A stretch of 64,000 nt of DNA from an uncultured Eubacteriales bacterium. GTDB lineage: Bacteria > Bacillota > Clostridia > Oscillospirales > Acutalibacteraceae. A program made the position numbers and the translations under genes. Within the stretch, counting starts at the first letter, position 1. Every line of letters begins with the position of its first letter. The notes beneath the pieces are model-generated. The model searched no databases. It was not told where the DNA came from and saw only the letters and a program-made list of their open reading frames with translations. The stretch is taken from contig CAKSTF010000007.1 in the NCBI GenBank assembly GCA_934491515.1, positions 1-64,000 of the forward strand. Direction: 5' to 3'. Positions 35,764-44,072 of the stretch are shown piece after piece.

Positions 35764-36942
35764 TTATTTATCTGCTTCTTTCAGAACAAACTTGATGGCA
35801 TGCTTGTTAACATAGCCGTTGGATTCCCAAGTAACTTCGGAACCGCCGCCTGTTACAGCATTTTCAAACTTGAAACCGCCGTTGAATACTTCTTTAAGCT
35901 TATCGCAAAGGTCGGAAGCCGAGATGGTTACATCGTCAACCTTTGCCAATTTCATAGCATTGTAGATAGCATATACACAGTCATAGGCAGAAGCACCAAA
36001 CTGGTTAAGAGTCTCTGCGCCGTACTTTTCGGTGTATTTCTTTATAAATTCACCAGCAGGGCCTTCGGTAGCGGTCGAATCAAAGTGAGAAAGCATGGAA
36101 ACTTCCTGAGGAACCTTTGTGATATCGAAACCTTCTGCAGAAGTAAGACCGTCAAAACCGTCGCAACCGTAGAATACCGCATCGTCTGCTATAACGCCCT
36201 TCGCCTGGGTCATAAAGAGGGAAGCGGGAGTGTAGTAGATAGGCATAAAGATGAATTTGCAGTTTTTAAGTTCGTTTATCTGTGTATCGAAACTTGTAGC
36301 ACCGGCATCGGTAAATACTGTTTCAACAGTTTTAACGTCTTTAGAAAGGTTTTCTTTAAACTGCTTAAAGATACCGGAAGAATAGTTATCATCGGACTTG
36401 TAGAAAACGCCGATCGTCTGGCCTTTGTAGTTTTCGTTAACAAAGTCAGCAGCAGCTTTGCCCTGGTTGCCGTCCGCAAAGCACATCTGATAACCGTTGT
36501 CATACTTCGGTACATCATCATTGGAAGCGGAAGGAGTCATAAAGAATACGTTGTCTTCATGAGAAAGGTTGGTCCATTCTGCACAGGGTGCGGAAGTAAC
36601 ACAGCCTAAAGATACCTGCATACCTTTTTCAAGAAGATTAGAATAGTTTGTTGCAACCTTTGTTGCGTCGTTCATATCGTCCATTGCTTCGAGTTTAAAC
36701 TTAACGCCGTTAAGACCGCCGGCCTCGTTTATCTCGTCAACTGCCATCTGGGCACCGTTTTTAACGCCGTTGCCGTAGATTGCAGCACCACCGGTAAGCG
36801 GACCAGAAAGACCGATTACATATTCGGTGTTTCCGGAAGTATATCCCTTGGAACCGCCGGACTTTTTACCGCAGCCCGCAAAGCAGGCGCATACCATGGC
36901 AAACGCCATGACCAGGCACAAAACTTTTGACATTTTTTTCAT
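35764..36942 (-). CDS. livJ: branched-chain amino acid ABC transporter substrate-binding lipoprotein
   Basis: Extracellular binding protein that hands Leu/Ile/Val or related amino acids to LivHM. Signal peptide MKKMSKVLCLVMAFAMVCAC with lipobox near VCACFAGC, followed by a Gly/Ser/Lys linker. Type I periplasmic-binding fold: YVIGLSGPLTGGAAIYGNGV near residue 41, SDDNYSSGIFKQF near 182. Length 392. First gene of livJHMGF; leader holds the hairpin at 36992-37052. Confidence 0.92.
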   Translation of the reverse strand: MKKMSKVLCLVMAFAMVCACFAGCGKKSGGSKGYTSGNTEYVIGLSGPLTGGAAIYGNGVKNGAQMAVDEINEAGGLNGVKFKLEAMDDMNDATKVATNYSNLLEKGMQVSLGCVTSAPCAEWTNLSHEDNVFFMTPSASNDDVPKYDNGYQMCFADGNQGKAAADFVNENYKGQTIGVFYKSDDNYSSGIFKQFKENLSKDVKTVETVFTDAGATSFDTQINELKNCKFIFMPIYYTPASLFMTQAKGVIADDAVFYGCDGFDGLTSAEGFDITKVPQEVSMLSHFDSTATEGPAGEFIKKYTEKYGAETLNQFGASAYDCVYAIYNAMKLAKVDDVTISASDLCDKLKEVFNGGFKFENAVTGGGSEVTWESNGYVNKHAIKFVLKEADK

Positions 36943-36991
36943 TTTAATTACCTCTTTCTTAAAAGAATAATTTATATTTTTATCAGCATGT

Positions 36992-37052
36992 ATCGGCTGA
37001 ATATGAAAACATATTAGCCTTTACCATATTCTTGTTTTCTTATTCAGTCGAT
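36992..37052 (-). promoter_or_regulatory. long imperfect hairpin in the livJ leader
   Basis: ATCGGCTGAATA (36992-37003) pairs with TATTCAGTCGAT (37041-37052) over 12 bp with one G-U, then GAAAACA (37005-37011) pairs with TGTTTTC (37033-37039) after one mismatch, closing a 21-nt loop. No T run follows, so it is not a plain terminator. It could be a regulatory leader structure or an operator. Confidence 0.5.
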
Positions 37053-37073
37053 ACTTACCGTAAAAACCGTATA

Positions 37074-37112
37074 AAACAAAAGCGACCTTGCTTTCTTTAA
37101 AAGCAAAGTCGC
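37074..37112 (-). terminator. terminator of the small membrane-protein gene
   Basis: GCGAC-TTGCTTT pairs with AAAGCAA-GTCGC around one mismatch; on the minus strand a T-rich tract (CTTTTGTTTTAT) follows. It ends the small gene at 37129-37359 before livJ. Confidence 0.8.
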
Positions 37113-37128
37113 AATCAATCGGGAAACT

Positions 37129-37359
37129 TTAAATTGCCGAACGGCAGGTTTGTGATTTGCTTTTAAAGTTATTTTTTATCGGAATAATGACGGAAATTAG
37201 AGCATCAATAAGTCGTATAACAAAAATAGACACCGCAATAATAGCAGTGTCTATGACGGATACGACAGCATTTGAATGAGAGGCAGAAGTGTTCGCAGGT
37301 GCAAAATTCATTGCATCTGTAGAAGTACATGTCTGATTGCAATTAAAAGCAGAAAACAT
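37129..37359 (-). CDS. 76-residue orphan membrane protein with strong expression signals
   Basis: I do not recognise this protein. Residues 1-28 are Asn/Ser/Thr/Ala-rich with Cys7 and Cys11; residues 30-61 are a very hydrophobic Ile/Val stretch (AVVSVIDTAIIAVSIFVIRL then IDALISVIIPI) containing two Asp and one Arg; the tail is basic (KNNFKSKSQTCR). Real-gene evidence is external: consensus sigma-A promoter at 37393-37421, AAGGAGG ribosome binding site 10 nt before the ATG, and a terminator just after the stop. A hydrophobic helix followed by a basic tail also fits small membrane toxins or membrane-active peptides, but that is speculation. Confidence 0.65.
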   Translation of the reverse strand: MFSAFNCNQTCTSTDAMNFAPANTSASHSNAVVSVIDTAIIAVSIFVIRLIDALISVIIPIKNNFKSKSQTCRSAI

Positions 37360-37392
37360 AGCACATTTGCCTCCTTCAAAATTGATGTCACG

Positions 37393-37421
37393 ATTTTAGC
37401 ATACGAAATATCGTTTGTCAA
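37393..37421 (-). promoter_or_regulatory. strong sigma-A promoter of the small membrane-protein gene
   Basis: Minus strand: -35 TTGACA (37416-37421), 17-nt spacer, -10 TAAAAT (37393-37398). The spacer contains the near-palindrome ACGATATTTCGT, a possible operator. Confidence 0.8.
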
Positions 37422-38068
37422 GCCGTTTTTTGCAATTTTTAGTGTTTGTACAGATTTTTTTGTAAATCAAGGCGTTTTTTTGTTAATTATGAAAAAATCC
37501 CATTTAATGCCATTTTACGGCAATATTTTTGTTTAATGATATATACAAGACAAAAATTTTAAAGTTAATGTTGCAAAAACACATTATATATACCGGATGG
37601 GGGCCTCAAAGAGAATAACGCTTTAATGATAAGTAAGAATTATACGATTTACACATTTTATATGTTATTGCGCCGTGATACGGACAAATACAACTTTAAC
37701 AGAAATATTTTAATAACAGAACATATCATTTAAAAAATTCCTTCAAGCGAAAAGCAAAAGAAATTTTCAGTAAAATCAAAAGAATGACACTTAGTGAAGA
37801 TATCTAAACAGTAATGTAGAAAACGAAGAGCGAAAAGGAAAACAATATTTGGTAACATCACGTATATAACAGCAAAGGCGTTAAACCGACGTGTGACATC
37901 CACGTCAAGGGACGTGATATGTACAGAATGTCTATACTGTATAATTGATAAGCGTTGAAAATACTGTATCGCTCCCCTTAATTATACAAAATATTCATTT
38001 TGTATAATTAGATATAAAATTTAAAGAAGACAAAAAATCGGTTCCCCGCTGTTATTTTGCAAAAAAAG
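37422..38068. other. gene-free AT-rich stretch
   Basis: About 650 bases without a convincing gene. Short decayed-looking frames occur (for example VKPTCDIHVKGRDMYRMSIL at about 37877-37936, plus strand), which may be the end of a lost gene. A perfect 12-bp inverted repeat ATTATACAAAAT / ATTTTGTATAAT with an ATTC centre lies at 37981-38008. No RNA family was recognised. Confidence 0.5.
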
Positions 38069-38114
38069 AAAACGCAAACAAGTCACGCATACAGCAATAA
38101 CTTTGTTTGCGTTT
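38069..38114 (-). terminator. terminator of the xer recombinase gene
   Basis: AAACGCAAACAAG pairs with CTTTGTTTGCGTTT (one extra base), and on the minus strand a TCTTTTTTT tract follows. It starts at the stop codon of the recombinase gene. Confidence 0.8.
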
Positions 38115-39006
38115 AACCGCTTTTACCCAGCGGATGAAATTTTTCGTACGAACGGACATACCTGTTTCTTATAAGTTGTGTATAAACCTGTGTTGAAGAA
38201 ATATCGCTGTGACCAAGCATTTCTTTAATGTCCTTAAGATCCGCACCGTTTTCCAATAAGTGAGTTGCAAAAGAATGACGAAGAGTCTGGGGTGTTATAT
38301 CCCCTGCAATTCCCGCGGCTTCTGCATAGTGTTTTATAATCTTCCAGCAACCTTGGCGCGTCATAGCCTGTCCCGCCATATTTGTAAAAAGTTTTTCCTC
38401 ATCGGAGTCACCTACAAGCGCCGGACGGGCATAATTTACATATTCTGTAATATGTTTAACCGCAGTCTGATAAATGGGTACTATTCTGCTGCCTTTGGAA
38501 CTGTGCAGATTCACAATACCGATTTGAAGGTTAATGTCTCCGATATTCAGAGTAATAAGTTCGGAAACGCGCATACCCGTGGCATACATCAGCTCAAGCA
38601 TCGCACGGTCACGGATACTTTTATAATCCGTACCGGAAGGCTGAGATATAAGATTTAAAACTTCTTTTGAAGTAAGAATATCAGGCAATTTTTTTGCATT
38701 TCGCGGATTCTTAACCGCAAGCGCCGGATTAACCGCTATCTTACCGCTTTGCATCAAAAATTTAAAGTAGCACTTGATAGAGGCCGTAACGCGCGTTTTT
38801 GTGGCGTCGGATTTTCCACATTGTTTGAGGTATTCGGTGTATTTCTTTATGTAATCTTCATCAACGGATTCTACCGACGGGACGCTGTTTGCATTGCAAT
38901 AATCAAGAAACTGTGCAACATCGCGCATATAGGCATCAAGCGTATTTTCCGAAGTTTTCTTAACACCTGTTAAATAGGATGAAAACTCATTCAAATAGCC
39001 ATTCAT
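38113..39006 (-). CDS. xerD: tyrosine recombinase XerC/XerD type
   Basis: Site-specific recombinase that resolves chromosome dimers at dif. N-terminal SAM-like core-binding domain (1-95); catalytic residues: Arg in ATGMRVSEL near 148, Lys in HSSKGSRIVPI near 173, H-x-x-R type TLRHSFATHLL near 243, and LGHSDISSTQVYTQL with His and the nucleophile Tyr near 265-276. Length 297. Its location next to spoIIM resembles the Bacillus spoIIM-xerD region and favours a housekeeping Xer rather than an element integrase. XerC versus XerD cannot be settled from one copy. Confidence 0.9.
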   Translation of the reverse strand: MNGYLNEFSSYLTGVKKTSENTLDAYMRDVAQFLDYCNANSVPSVESVDEDYIKKYTEYLKQCGKSDATKTRVTASIKCYFKFLMQSGKIAVNPALAVKNPRNAKKLPDILTSKEVLNLISQPSGTDYKSIRDRAMLELMYATGMRVSELITLNIGDINLQIGIVNLHSSKGSRIVPIYQTAVKHITEYVNYARPALVGDSDEEKLFTNMAGQAMTRQGCWKIIKHYAEAAGIAGDITPQTLRHSFATHLLENGADLKDIKEMLGHSDISSTQVYTQLIRNRYVRSYEKFHPLGKSG

Positions 39007-39025
39007 TACAGCGCCCTCCTTTCGG

Positions 39026-39655
39026 TCAGAATTTAAAGAATTTTATAAACATACCGGATATTCCGGCGTCAACAAGCGAAGTTATAATAATCACTAAGAG
39101 CAAAAGTAAAAATTTTGCACAGTAATCCTTAAAATCAAGAATATGTCCGCCGGCACCCGTTCTTGTAAGCGTAAGCCTTGAAAGCAAAAGCGAAAATTCA
39201 AAAGCGCTTTTTGCCGCAAAAAAGCAGGCAACAAAAAATATTACCGCAGGCGGCAGTATAATTATTGCGTTAAACGCTATGCCCTTAAGTGCAAAACCGG
39301 AGTACAGGTAGGACATTATTCCTCCGTTAATAAATCCCAGCATAAACAAAACAAGTGGAACGGCAGCCACACCTATTATTGAAGTGCCGGTTACAAAGAA
39401 TATAACCAAAACCGAAAAATATGTAAGTATGCTGAGTCCCAAAAGTTTTAAAAAGCCCGCGCCGGTTCTTTTTAAGTATAGCGCCGTAAATATCTTTTCC
39501 CAATTAAGCAGCGGCCGTTTTGCACTGTATGTAATACAGGAAATGAATATTCCCGCTGCAAATATCAGCAGCATGATAAAAAGCGCTTTGTTTTTTGTGA
39601 GAAAATTTGCGTTTTTGATTTTTCGAAGGGATAGTACCCTGCCCTTGCTTATCAC
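39026..39655 (-). CDS. spoIIM: stage II sporulation protein M
   Basis: Membrane part of the SpoIID-SpoIIM-SpoIIP complex that drives engulfment of the forespore. 209 residues with five or six hydrophobic segments (about 24-42, 72-98, 100-120, 130-160, 185-203) and the central GFINGGIMSYLYSGFALKGI region (107-126) typical of the SpoIIM/DUF95 family. GTG start at 39655 after AAAGGGTGAT, which lies in an inverted repeat. A candidate sigma-E promoter is at 39678-39706. spoIID and spoIIP are not in this window. Confidence 0.9.
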   Translation of the reverse strand: MISKGRVLSLRKIKNANFLTKNKALFIMLLIFAAGIFISCITYSAKRPLLNWEKIFTALYLKRTGAGFLKLLGLSILTYFSVLVIFFVTGTSIIGVAAVPLVLFMLGFINGGIMSYLYSGFALKGIAFNAIIILPPAVIFFVACFFAAKSAFEFSLLLSRLTLTRTGAGGHILDFKDYCAKFLLLLLVIIITSLVDAGISGMFIKFFKF

Positions 39656-39665
39656 AATAAATCAC

Positions 39666-39706
39666 CCTTTCATAAATATATTATGAAAAGGTAGGACAAG
39701 ATATGA
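39666..39706 (-). promoter_or_regulatory. candidate sigma-E promoter with inverted repeat and SpoIIID-like site (spoIIM)
   Basis: Minus strand: TCATATC (39700-39706), 14-nt spacer, CATAATAT (39678-39685) resembles the mother-cell sigma-E pattern. An inverted repeat CCTTTCATAA / TTATGAAAAGG spans 39666-39691 and includes the -10 and the ribosome binding site. GGACAAG, the SpoIIID core, lies at 39694-39700 in the spacer. Confidence 0.45.
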
Positions 39707-39960
39707 AAAAATAAAAAAGTAGTTTATGTCAACCGCCGCAATTGCACAAATATCTTATACAATAAAACATCAGTGAAGTCAATTGTTTTTTTACGAATCA
39801 AATGTTTTATGTTAACGTATTATGTTAACTATACTACATCTGCCGTTTAATATGATTGCAAACCCCAACTTGTTGTTGCTGCAAAGTGGTTAAAATTTTG
39901 TAATAAATTTAACGTGGAAGAAAAAGTGCTTTATGGTATAATAGGTAGAAAATAATTTCC
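39707..39960. other. AT-rich intergenic region
   Basis: No gene seen. Contains two copies of TATGTTAAC 13 nt apart (39808-39816 and 39821-39829), each with GTTAAC, possibly an operator for the reductase gene downstream. A -10 TATAAT is at 39937-39942 with a poor -35 region. Confidence 0.4.
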
Positions 39961-39977
39961 CCAAAAGGATTGATTTA

Positions 39978-40712
39978 ATGGCTAAAACAGTTGTTATAAC
40001 CGGCGCCTCGAAAGGAATCGGTTCCGCAACGGCGATACTTTTTGCCGAAAAAGGTTTTAATGTTGTTATAAACTATAACGAATCGTTTCAAAACGCAAAG
40101 TTGCTTGCTTCTTCCCTCGCCTCTCGCGGATTTAATGTAATACCGTTTAAAGCAGATGTTTCAAACCCGCTTGAAACGGATCTGCTTATAAAGGAAACCG
40201 TTTATAATTTCGGTACGCTTGATATTCTTGTAAACAACGCAGGGATATCGGTAAGCGGACTTATAACCGAACTTTCCGATTACGACCGCGACCGCATTTT
40301 TGATGTTAACCTTAAAGGCGTATACAATATGTGCAGATCCGCAATACCGACTATGGTTAATCAAAAATCAGGAAAGATTATAAATATATCCTCTATGTGG
40401 GGCGTTTGCGGCGCTTCGTGTGAAAGCGCATATTCCGCTGCAAAGGCAGGTGTTATAGGTCTTACGAAATCACTGGCGAAAGAACTGGCGCCGAGCAATA
40501 TCACAGTGAATGCAATAGCACCCGGTCTTATAGATACCGGTATGAATAAAAATTTAAGCAAAGACGATATAAACGGATTTTTAGAATCGGTTCCTTTGGG
40601 ACGTATAGGCAAACCCGAAGATATTGCAAACGCCGTTTACTTTTTTGCAAGCGACAATGCAGACTATATAACCGGTCAGACGCTTAATGTTGACGGCGGA
40701 TATATTATTTAA
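39978..40712 (+). CDS. short-chain dehydrogenase, FabG-like 3-oxoacyl-ACP reductase
   Basis: NAD(P)H-dependent SDR of 244 residues. Cofactor loop TGASKGIGSATAILF (8-22), NNAGISVSG near 86, catalytic Ser in NISSMWG near 139, and YSAAKAGVIGLTKSLAKEL (YxxxK) near 153-171; C-terminal TGQTLNVDGGYI is typical of FabG. It is a single gene away from other fatty-acid genes, so the true substrate is uncertain. AAAGGATT precedes the ATG. Confidence 0.88.
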   Translation: MAKTVVITGASKGIGSATAILFAEKGFNVVINYNESFQNAKLLASSLASRGFNVIPFKADVSNPLETDLLIKETVYNFGTLDILVNNAGISVSGLITELSDYDRDRIFDVNLKGVYNMCRSAIPTMVNQKSGKIINISSMWGVCGASCESAYSAAKAGVIGLTKSLAKELAPSNITVNAIAPGLIDTGMNKNLSKDDINGFLESVPLGRIGKPEDIANAVYFFASDNADYITGQTLNVDGGYII

Positions 40713-40719
40713 TTACGAC

Positions 40720-40760
40720 AAAAGCCGTGACTGTGCCTTGTTGGTACAGTCACGGCTTTT
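40720..40760. terminator. bidirectional terminator between the FabG-like gene and mutS2
   Basis: Perfect 15-bp stem AAAAGCCGTGACTGT / ACAGTCACGGCTTTT with an 11-nt loop. Confidence 0.9.
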
Positions 40761-40777
40761 AATGTTAAAATAAACCG

Positions 40778-43174
40778 TTACGGTTTGATTTCTGCAATGG
40801 TAACACCGTTTTCGCCCACGCCGAATGTTCCCACGCGGAAGTTTTTAATATTCTTATGTTTTCTTAAATGCGCTTGAACGGCTTTTCTTAAAACTCCCGT
40901 TCCTTTACCATGTATCACGGTAATTGTATCAATACCGGAAAGCACGGCTTCGTCAATGTATTTGTCAAGTTCTATAATTGCTTCGTCGCTTGCAAGTCCG
41001 CGTATATCAAGTTCGCCTGAAACAATGCGCTCGCCACGGGACGGAACACCCGAGACCGTTCTCGGTTTTCTTTTTGCCGTATTTATCGGTTTGTCTGCGG
41101 CGCTTTTAAGAAGTAAGCCGTCAAAACCGACCCACATTTTCATAGCGCCGGACATTACATATGCGCGTTTTTTCTTTAAATCAGTCTCAAGCACCGCAGC
41201 ATCGCTGCCTATGCTTGCAATTATAACCGTATCGCCCGGCATAGGCGGTTTTTTAAGTTGTTCGCCTACTGCGGAATCTGTTATAACGTCCGATTCCTCT
41301 TCTAATGCGTTAAGTCCGCCCTTGTATGCTTTCCGTGCCTTTGCAAGAGCGTCGGCGGCATTTTCCGCAGTAAAGTTCTTTTTAAGTTCTTCAAGTTCAT
41401 TAAGTATCAGTCCGGATTTATAACGCGCATTTTCAATAATGTCTGCAGCTTTTGCGCGCGTTTCATCAAGCATTTTTTCCTGTTGCTCGTGCATCAGGCG
41501 TGCAATACTGTCGGATTTTTCTTTTGCGGCTTCCAACTGGCTTTTCAGATTGCTCGCCTGCATTTCACGTTCTTCGGCGGATTGGCGTGCGTTTTCAAGG
41601 TTTGTAACTACACGCTCAAAAATGCGGTCTTCATCACTTATTTGTTTGTCCGCAAGCAAAATAACGTCTTCAGGCAAACCAAGCCGTTTTGAAATAGCAA
41701 AAGCATTTGAGCGACCGGGCATACCGATTATAAGCCTGTATGTAGGCTTTAAGGTTTTTATGTCAAATTCACAGCTTGCATTCTGAACGTACGGCGTATC
41801 AAGGGCGTACGTTTTAAGTTCGGGATAGTGTGTTGTTACTATCGACCGCGCACCGATGCACGAAAGATTTATAAGAATCGCCTTGGCAAGGGCGGCGCCT
41901 TCCACCGGGTCTGTTCCTGCACATAATTCGTCAAACAGCACAAGTGAATTATCATTACATTCTTTAAGAATTGATATTATATTTACCATGTGTGAGGAAA
42001 AGGTGGAAAGCGACTGTTCTATGCTCTGTTCATCGCCGATATCGGCAAAAATGCGGTCAAAAACGGCAACTTTACTCCCCTCGCCTGCGGGAATCATAAG
42101 ACCGCACATCGTCATAAGACAAAACAACCCCACTGTTTTAAGCGCAACGGTCTTACCGCCGGTGTTTGGACCGGTGATGACAAGCGTGTTGCAGTCAGTG
42201 CCGATAGCAATATTTATCGGTACTACATGTTTTTTGTCAATCAGAGGATGACGCGCTTTTATAAGGTCCACAATACCTTTGTCATTGATTTCGGGCACTA
42301 CGGCGTTCATTTTGTAGGCAAGTTTTGCTTTTGCAAAGATTAGATCAAGCGCAGTAAGCGATTTGTAGGAAAGTTTAATGTTATCCGAAAATTCAGCGGA
42401 AAGTGCCGACAGTTCTGCGAGTATGCGTGTAATTTCTTCCTCTTCTTTCACTTTCAAAACGCGGATGTCATTATTTGCCTCAACCACGCTCATTGGTTCT
42501 ATAAACAACGTTTGTCCGCTTGAAGAAGTATCGTGAACAATACCCTTTATCTCGTTTTTGTATTCAAGCCTTACGGGAACCACAAAGCGGCCGTCACGCT
42601 GGGTGATAATAGCATCCTGAAGGTATTTTGAAAGCGGTCCGCGCACCGTTTTGTCAAGCATCTCACGGATTTTAACGGATTTTGAGGAAATCTTACGCCT
42701 GATATCAAAAAGCAGCGGCGACGCTTTGTCGTATATTTCGTCTTCGGATTTTATAACAGAGTTTATTCGGTCTTCTAAAAACTTGTTCGGATACAAAGCA
42801 GAAAACAAGTAGTCAATGGCTGTCTGCGATTTAGAGTCGCAGTTGTCACGCCAGTTTTTAACGGTTCGCACTACCCTGAGGGTCTCTGAAATGTCAAGAA
42901 GTTCTTTGACAGACAAAACCGCGCCGACATCGGCGCGTGTAAGCGCAGAGGAAACGTCCGGCAGATTGCCGAAGGACGGTGCTGCAAACCTTGCCGACAG
43001 CGTAAAAGCGGCGTCGGTTTCATCAAGAAGTGATTTAACAGAATTAAGATCCGTGCACGGAATTATTTTTAACGCTTCTTCCTTACTTGTCTGAAGGGAG
43101 GCTTCGTTTGCCAACAATTCCAAAATGCGATAAAGTTCAAGTGTTTTTGAGTGTTTCTGAATGTTATATTTCAT
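40778..43174 (-). CDS. mutS2: endonuclease MutS2
   Basis: MutS-like ATPase that limits recombination and rescues collided ribosomes in Firmicutes. N-terminal core and lever helices (1-300), ATPase with GPNTGGKTVALKT near 331-343 and LVLFDELCAGTDPVEG near 408, a coiled-coil/KOW-like region, and a C-terminal Smr nuclease domain (about 715-798) with LDIRGLASDEA and VIHGKGTGVLRKAV. Length 798. Its ATG overlaps the recO stop by 4 nt, placing it in the era-recO operon. Confidence 0.95.
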   Translation of the reverse strand: MKYNIQKHSKTLELYRILELLANEASLQTSKEEALKIIPCTDLNSVKSLLDETDAAFTLSARFAAPSFGNLPDVSSALTRADVGAVLSVKELLDISETLRVVRTVKNWRDNCDSKSQTAIDYLFSALYPNKFLEDRINSVIKSEDEIYDKASPLLFDIRRKISSKSVKIREMLDKTVRGPLSKYLQDAIITQRDGRFVVPVRLEYKNEIKGIVHDTSSSGQTLFIEPMSVVEANNDIRVLKVKEEEEITRILAELSALSAEFSDNIKLSYKSLTALDLIFAKAKLAYKMNAVVPEINDKGIVDLIKARHPLIDKKHVVPINIAIGTDCNTLVITGPNTGGKTVALKTVGLFCLMTMCGLMIPAGEGSKVAVFDRIFADIGDEQSIEQSLSTFSSHMVNIISILKECNDNSLVLFDELCAGTDPVEGAALAKAILINLSCIGARSIVTTHYPELKTYALDTPYVQNASCEFDIKTLKPTYRLIIGMPGRSNAFAISKRLGLPEDVILLADKQISDEDRIFERVVTNLENARQSAEEREMQASNLKSQLEAAKEKSDSIARLMHEQQEKMLDETRAKAADIIENARYKSGLILNELEELKKNFTAENAADALAKARKAYKGGLNALEEESDVITDSAVGEQLKKPPMPGDTVIIASIGSDAAVLETDLKKKRAYVMSGAMKMWVGFDGLLLKSAADKPINTAKRKPRTVSGVPSRGERIVSGELDIRGLASDEAIIELDKYIDEAVLSGIDTITVIHGKGTGVLRKAVQAHLRKHKNIKNFRVGTFGVGENGVTIAEIKP

Positions 43175-43917
43175 ACGGTACCTACAAGTGTTTTGTAAAA
43201 ATCAAGTGTTTTAAAATTGTGTTCGGTTTGGTAAGTTATGTATTTTTCCGTAAGGTCGGATAGTATGACAGTGCTTCCTTCCGATAACTCAAACGAGTAA
43301 ATCTTTTCAAAGTCGGAATATACAATGTGGCGCATAGCCTTTAAAACATCGGTAAAAACCGGTACAACAACGCCTTTTTTTTCGCAGTTTTTGCAATAAA
43401 GGCAGCCCTCAGACAAGGAAAAATACATAATATCGTCTTCAAATTTACCGCAGACGTCGCACGCGATAAGATTTGGCGCGTAACCCGATATCGCGGCTAT
43501 GCGTAATTCCGTTATGGCTTTTATAAGTTTTTGCGGACGTTTTTTTTCTGATAAAAAGTGCAGAGAATTGAGTATCAGTCTTAAAAACTCCGTCGATGTG
43601 CCGTCGGCAGGATAAAGCAAATACGCAAGTTCGCAAAAATATTGTGCTAAAGTAAGAGTTTCTATATCGCTGCCCGCGCCGAAAAAAACACGGTTTACCG
43701 ATGCTTCGCTGATTCTGTATGTATCGCCCTTTTTACTGAGTGTAAAATCAGAATACGAAAGCAGACCGGTAGCGGCGCCGCGCTTGCTTTTAATGCTTTT
43801 GGCGCCGGTAGCAAAAGCGGTAACGATTCCCATATCAGACGTCATAAGCGTGACAAGCCGATCATTATCCTTTACCGTTGTTTCCTTTATTACAAGTGCG
43901 TCCGTTGTTATTTGCAG
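43171..43917 (-). CDS. recO: DNA repair protein RecO, probably initiated at CTG
   Basis: Loads RecA and anneals strands in RecFOR repair. The longest frame with an ordinary start begins at 43845, but this would remove the first strands of the OB fold. The frame continues open upstream and reads LQITTDALVIKETTVKDNDR then LVTLMTSDMGIVTAFATGAK, an excellent RecO N-terminus. No ATG, GTG or TTG is in frame there; CTG at 43917 stands about 6 nt after GAAGGGG, so a CTG start is proposed (248 residues, family-typical). Zinc ligands CDVCGKFEDD and CLYCKNC are present near 148-178. The N-terminal part overlaps yqzL by 53 nt in another frame. Confidence 0.85.
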   Translation of the reverse strand: MQITTDALVIKETTVKDNDRLVTLMTSDMGIVTAFATGAKSIKSKRGAATGLLSYSDFTLSKKGDTYRISEASVNRVFFGAGSDIETLTLAQYFCELAYLLYPADGTSTEFLRLILNSLHFLSEKKRPQKLIKAITELRIAAISGYAPNLIACDVCGKFEDDIMYFSLSEGCLYCKNCEKKGVVVPVFTDVLKAMRHIVYSDFEKIYSFELSEGSTVILSDLTEKYITYQTEHNFKTLDFYKTLVGTV

Positions 43918-44014
43918 AGGTGTCCCCTTCTTCCTTTTTGCAGTCTATATAACTTAAAAAGTCCTTAACGCTTCCGCTTTTTACAAAAGAAAGCCACAGT
44001 TCGTTTTTATCCAT
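43865..44014 (-). CDS. yqzL: YqzL-like small protein
   Basis: 49-residue protein between era and recO, the place held by yqzL in Bacillus. MDKNELWLSFVKSGSVKDFL then SYIDCKKEE has the family's WxxFxxTGxxxxYL-type core (here W7, F10, SGSVKDFLSY). The C-terminal 20 residues are Asn/Gly-rich and coincide with the stretch that overlaps the recO start in a different frame. GGAGGGG precedes the ATG. Function unknown in all species. Confidence 0.7.
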   Translation of the reverse strand: MDKNELWLSFVKSGSVKDFLSYIDCKKEEGDTSANNNGRTCNKGNNGKG

Positions 44015-44072
44015 ACATATCCCCTCCGTGATACTATTTTGCACGGAGAAAATAAACATATTTAAGGAAAAT

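Noticed and set aside
35800..36609. 269-residue plus-strand frame opposite livJ
   Set aside because: Antisense shadow of a recognised binding-protein gene.
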